From an uncultured beta proteobacterium (GTDB lineage Bacteria > Pseudomonadota > Gammaproteobacteria > Burkholderiales > Burkholderiaceae_C): a stretch of 10,608 nt of DNA. Shown piece by piece: positions 7,337-10,608 of this stretch. Each line of letters begins with the position of its first letter. The stretch's first letter is position 1. The position numbers and the translations under genes are program-made. The notes under the pieces are model-generated. The model was not told the DNA's origin. It ran no database searches and saw only the letters and a program-made list of their open reading frames with translations. The DNA lies in contig CAIMHL010000310.1 in the NCBI GenBank assembly GCA_903840825.1, positions 1-10,608 of the forward strand, given 5' to 3'.

Positions 7337-7932
7337 AGACACTGCTTGGGGTGTGCCTGGCCGCCTTTTCGTGTGCAGCTGCTACTGCTCAGGTAAGCAT
7401 GGAAGGCCTCACTCAGCAGCAACTCCAAGATGCACGGCGTACTGAAGAGGCCCGTTTCCAGGCCTTGGAGCAGACTTGCTACACGAGGTTTGCTGTGTTT
7501 GATTGTTTGCAGCAAGTGCGTGCTCAAAGACGGTTGGTGTTCGACGACCTGCGTCGTCAGGAAGTGGCCCTGAACGATTTCGAACGCAAAAAAAAGGCGA
7601 TCAAGCAACTAGAGCAAATTAGAGAAAAGACTTCACCAGAAAAACTCGAGATGGAAAATTCAAGGCGACAGGAGTCCCTGAAAACCCAAATTGAGCGGGA
7701 GACAAACGCCGCCAATAAAAAGGCTGAACAACTCAATAAGCCTTCTCCAGCCACGAAGGAGCAGCTAAGCTCACCAGCCTTGGGGGCCTCAAGCCCAGCT
7801 GAAAATGCAGCAAAAAACAAGTTGGAGTTTGATCAAAAGATCAAAGAGGCCCAAGATCGCCGTCTAAGCCGTGATAAGAGCCGCTTGGAGAAAAAGGCCG
7901 ATAAACCTGCCCAACCACTCCCTGTCGAATGA
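7333..7932 (+). CDS. exported hypothetical protein with C-X8-C motif and charged coiled-coil tail
   Basis: I do not recognise a named family. The 199-residue product starts with a clear Sec-type signal peptide (MKTLLGVCLAAFSCAAATA, likely cleaved after residue 19), so it is probably periplasmic. The signal contains cysteines, but no good lipobox is seen. Residues 24-67 look helical and hold two cysteines, C49 and C58, in a pattern C-x3-F-x4-CL-x2-VR-x2-RR, which could form a disulfide-stapled helical hairpin. Residues 68-126 are strongly charged with coiled-coil character (KKKAIKQLEQIREK). Residues 133-160 are Ser/Pro/Ala-rich and probably disordered. The tail (160-199) is again Lys/Arg/Asp/Glu-rich. 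The ATG overlaps the zapE stop and the TGA overlaps the next ATG, both as ATGA, with no Shine-Dalgarno at either junction. Translational coupling is therefore likely. An A8 run lies at 7588-7595. The gene appears real; its function is unknown. Confidence 0.85.
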   Translation: MKTLLGVCLAAFSCAAATAQVSMEGLTQQQLQDARRTEEARFQALEQTCYTRFAVFDCLQQVRAQRRLVFDDLRRQEVALNDFERKKKAIKQLEQIREKTSPEKLEMENSRRQESLKTQIERETNAANKKAEQLNKPSPATKEQLSSPALGASSPAENAAKNKLEFDQKIKEAQDRRLSRDKSRLEKKADKPAQPLPVE

Positions 7933-9941
7933 GTTTGCAAGACTCGGTCGGCGATGTTTTTGCTTCTGGCGGGCTTCTATCACGCTCGTTTGATACTTTT
8001 TCGCCCCGTTCAGGCCAGACTGAAATGGCACTTGCCGTTGCGAGAGTGATTGAAGAAGGCGGTGTTCTCGTCGTTGAGGCGGGCACGGGCATTGGCAAGA
8101 CCTTTGCTTACTTGGTGCCTGTTCTCCTGAGTGGTGACCGCGTATTACTTTCGACGGCGACTAAAACCTTGCAGGATCAATTATTTGGCCGCGATTTGCC
8201 GCAACTGGTCAGTGTGATGAACCTGCCTATTCGAATTGCCTTGCTCAAAGGGCGCAGCAGTTACTTGTGTTTGCACCGATTGGAAGGCGCCCGGACAACT
8301 CTGGATTCATCAGATGGTTTAAAACTAAAGGCACTTGCCAAAATTGAGTCTTGGGCACTGACGACTCGCTCCGGCGATTTAGCAGAGCTTCCTGGCCTGG
8401 ATGAGCGCTCACCTTTGATACCTTTGGTGACGTCAACCCGCGACAACTGTGTGGGTGCTGAGTGTCCACAATTTAAGGCGTGCCATGTCAATCTTGCCCG
8501 AAGAGAGGCTATGGTTGCCGATATTGTGGTGATCAATCACCATCTGTTTTTCGCAGATTTGGCGGTGCGTGATTCTGGGGTTGCGGAGTTGCTGCCAACA
8601 GTCAAGGCGGTCATATTTGATGAGGCTCACCAACTCAATGAGACCGGTGTTCAGTTTCTTGGCGTGCAATTTAGCAGCGGGCAGTTGATCGATTTCTCCC
8701 GCGATCTGCTAACTAATGGAACGACCTTCGCGGGTGGCTACGCTGATTGGGCGACACTGTCTTTCAATATCGAATGTGCCGCGAGAGATCTTCGACTCTT
8801 GCTCGGGAATGTCAGGACCGGTTCCAAGCTGCGTTGGGTATCCACCGCGCCAGAGCAGGCAAACGAGGGTGATTGGCTCGCGGCCATGGCAGAGGTCGAG
8901 CGTGCTTGCTCAATTGCCAATCTTTCATTGTCTGTCGTGAAGGCGATGTCGCCCGACTTGATGCGTCTCAGTGTGCGATGTGATGCTCTGCTTGAGCGTG
9001 TGGCACTTTTTGGTGCGCCTTGTCGACAAGATGCTGTCAGATGGCTTGATGTCGGTATGCAACTGCGCTTGGTAGAAGCCCCGCTTGATATTGCTGCCGT
9101 GGTTAAAAACAAGTTGATCAAGTCAGGCCTTGAAAATGAGTCGCATAAAGCCTGGATTTTTACCTCAGCCACGCTTGGCGATGATCCCGAATTGCGCTGG
9201 TTTACAGAGCCCTGTGGCCTGACGGATGCTGAAATTTTGAGGGTGGCAAGTCCCTTTGACTACGCGCAACAGGCCGCCGTCTATGTCCCCATGAACTTGC
9301 CTAAACCCAATGAACCCGAGCACAGCGTCCAAGTGGCTGAGCTTGTGGCCCGCATGGCGACCGTGATTTCTGGGCGAACCTTGGTGCTCACCACGACACT
9401 TCGCGCATTAGCGACGATCAGCGATGCGCTACAGCAGAAATTCAAGGGAAACAGTGACCTTGAAATTCTTGTACAGGGGAAATTGCCCAAAAGAGAGCTG
9501 ATAGACCGTTTTCGCAGTGGAAATTTCGACAATAAGCCGGGCTGCATTTTGGTGGCTTCAGCGTCATTTTGGGAGGGCGTCGATTTGCCTGGGGATTGCT
9601 TGCAACTGCTGGTGATAGACAAGCTTCCCTTCCCCCCGCCCAGTGATCCCGTGGTTGAGGCGCGCTCCAAACAACTTGAAGCGATGGGAAAAAGCGTTTT
9701 CAGCCGCTACTTCATTCCTGAGGCGGCCATCGCGCTCAAGCAGGGAGCAGGGCGTTTGATCAGGCGGGAGTCTGATCGTGGCTTGCTGGTCATAGGCGAT
9801 AGCCGTTTGAAGCGCATGGGTTACGGCAAAAGACTCATGGCGTCGCTACCACCGATGCGTCAGGTCGACAGTGAGGAGGCTTTGTTTGCAGAACTCAGCA
9901 GTCTTACCAAACCTTCCACCACGGATCAGAATTCGTTTTAA
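7929..9941 (+). CDS. ATP-dependent DNA helicase, DinG/YoaA (XPD-like, iron-sulfur) family
   Basis: This is a superfamily 2 helicase of the XPD/DinG group, which unwinds DNA 5' to 3' using ATP and a structural 4Fe-4S cluster. It has 670 residues, between E. coli YoaA (636) and DinG (716). Visible features are a Q-motif-like FSPRSGQTEMA (24-34, Q30), Walker A AGTGIGKT (51-58), four cluster cysteines C114, C174, C179 and C185 in the XPD-like position between motifs Ia and II, and the DEAH box D231-H234 in VIFDEAHQ. Helicase domain 2 carries SASFWEGVDLPG and motif VI QGAGRLIRR (605-613). No exonuclease domain is present. The ATG at 7929 overlaps the upstream stop. The last 38 bases overlap the 3' end of bamD on the other strand. 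A role in replication-fork or damage repair is likely from the family. DinG versus YoaA orthology is not settled, so no symbol is given. Confidence 0.95.
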   Translation: MSLQDSVGDVFASGGLLSRSFDTFSPRSGQTEMALAVARVIEEGGVLVVEAGTGIGKTFAYLVPVLLSGDRVLLSTATKTLQDQLFGRDLPQLVSVMNLPIRIALLKGRSSYLCLHRLEGARTTLDSSDGLKLKALAKIESWALTTRSGDLAELPGLDERSPLIPLVTSTRDNCVGAECPQFKACHVNLARREAMVADIVVINHHLFFADLAVRDSGVAELLPTVKAVIFDEAHQLNETGVQFLGVQFSSGQLIDFSRDLLTNGTTFAGGYADWATLSFNIECAARDLRLLLGNVRTGSKLRWVSTAPEQANEGDWLAAMAEVERACSIANLSLSVVKAMSPDLMRLSVRCDALLERVALFGAPCRQDAVRWLDVGMQLRLVEAPLDIAAVVKNKLIKSGLENESHKAWIFTSATLGDDPELRWFTEPCGLTDAEILRVASPFDYAQQAAVYVPMNLPKPNEPEHSVQVAELVARMATVISGRTLVLTTTLRALATISDALQQKFKGNSDLEILVQGKLPKRELIDRFRSGNFDNKPGCILVASASFWEGVDLPGDCLQLLVIDKLPFPPPSDPVVEARSKQLEAMGKSVFSRYFIPEAAIALKQGAGRLIRRESDRGLLVIGDSRLKRMGYGKRLMASLPPMRQVDSEEALFAELSSLTKPSTTDQNSF

Positions 9942-10608
9942 AGCCGCGACTTGTAAACTCACTTTGCGGGTAATTTTTGTCCAAAATTCGCTTCGTGTCA
10001 TCTCGAAGCTGGACAAGACCAAGCGCATCGTACGACTTAACCATGATGAAGAGGGCCTCTTCAATCGCAGGCATGCCTTGGTAGTCCGTCAAGGCCAGTT
10101 GGGCTCGGTTAATGGCAGCAAGATAAGCGCCGCGAAGGTAGTAGTACCTGGCAACGTGCACCTCATATTGCGCAAGCGAGCTCACGATATAGGTCATTCT
10201 CTGGCTTGCGTCTTGAGCGTAGCGAGAGCTTGGATACCGGGCAACCAACTCTTTGAAGGCATCAAAGGATTCTTTGGACGCTTTTTGATCACGTTCGGCT
10301 AAGTCTTGGCGAGAGATCCTAGAGAAAAGCCCAAGATCGTCGTTGAAATTGATGATGCCTTTCAGGTACAGGGCATAGTCCATGGCCGAGCTTGCGGGGT
10401 GCAGTCTCATGAATCGCTCAAGGGTGGCCAAGGCCTGCGCCGTATCACCCGATTTGTACTGGGCATAGGCTTTGTCAATTTGAGCCTGCTGGGCCAGTGG
10501 CGTGCCTGCTGCTCGCCCTTCAAGTTTCTCGAACAAAATGATGGCTTTGTCATAGCCACCTGAGCCTAATTCATCTTTTGCTTCTGAGTAAATCTTGTTG
10601 GGACTCCA
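9904..10608 (-). CDS. bamD: outer membrane protein assembly factor BamD (partial, N-terminus beyond window)
   Basis: BamD (ComL) is the essential TPR lipoprotein of the BAM complex. It faces the periplasm on the outer membrane and helps BamA fold beta-barrel proteins. The frame runs open to the window edge, where it reads WSPNKIYSEAKDELGSGGYD. The 234 visible residues lack only the signal peptide and lipobox cysteine, an estimated 30 or so residues. TPR-type helix pairs include AQIDKAYAQYKSGDTAQAL and SFDAFKELVARYPSSRYAQDA. Other typical segments are YALYLKGIINF and SRQDLAERDQ. The C-terminus is DPWWKVW with the stop at 9904-9906. Do not take the internal methionine near 10536 as the start: conserved sequence continues upstream of it. 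The gene converges on the helicase gene, overlaps its last 38 bases, and has no terminator of its own in the overlap. Confidence 0.95.
   Translation of the reverse strand, partial: WSPNKIYSEAKDELGSGGYDKAIILFEKLEGRAAGTPLAQQAQIDKAYAQYKSGDTAQALATLERFMRLHPASSAMDYALYLKGIINFNDDLGLFSRISRQDLAERDQKASKESFDAFKELVARYPSSRYAQDASQRMTYIVSSLAQYEVHVARYYYLRGAYLAAINRAQLALTDYQGMPAIEEALFIMVKSYDALGLVQLRDDTKRILDKNYPQSEFTSRGFKTNSDPWWKVW

Overview
The window looks like a piece of a Burkholderiales (betaproteobacterial) chromosome, most likely from the Comamonadaceae (Rhodoferax, Polaromonas or Limnohabitans-like). This rests on protein sequence style and gene order: sucA-sucB-lpdA, then zapE, a small hypothetical gene, a DinG/YoaA-type helicase, and bamD on the opposite strand. 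The genus is an inference, and no search was run. No IS element, phage gene, CRISPR array, tRNA or rRNA was seen.

Layout. Positions 1-327 hold the 3' end of a propionyl-CoA synthetase gene (prpE) whose reading frame is broken near 150-153. Positions 328-509 are a leader region with a possible promoter, an inverted repeat, a short hairpin and a strong Shine-Dalgarno for sucA. Positions 510-6160 carry sucA, sucB and lpdA, encoding all three components (E1, E2, E3) of the 2-oxoglutarate dehydrogenase complex of the TCA cycle. A well-formed intrinsic terminator or attenuator lies between sucB and lpdA, and a second likely terminator follows lpdA. Positions 6239-9941 carry three tightly packed genes joined by two ATGA stop/start overlaps: zapE (cell-division ATPase), an unrecognised exported protein with a C-X8-C motif and a charged coiled-coil tail, and an iron-sulfur XPD-like DNA helicase. 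The helicase gene runs convergently into bamD (outer-membrane assembly lipoprotein, minus strand), overlapping it by 38 bases. bamD is cut by the window end.

How the genes work together. SucA decarboxylates 2-oxoglutarate, SucB transfers the succinyl group to CoA through a lipoyl arm, and LpdA reoxidises that arm with NAD+. The zapE/hypothetical/helicase group appears translationally coupled, but its members have no obvious common pathway.

This is essentially a housekeeping region, and I found no convincing new system. The points most worth a second look are the broken prpE end, the terminator inside the suc cluster, the coupled exported protein of unknown function (with an A8 slippery run), and the helicase/bamD overlap without a terminator.
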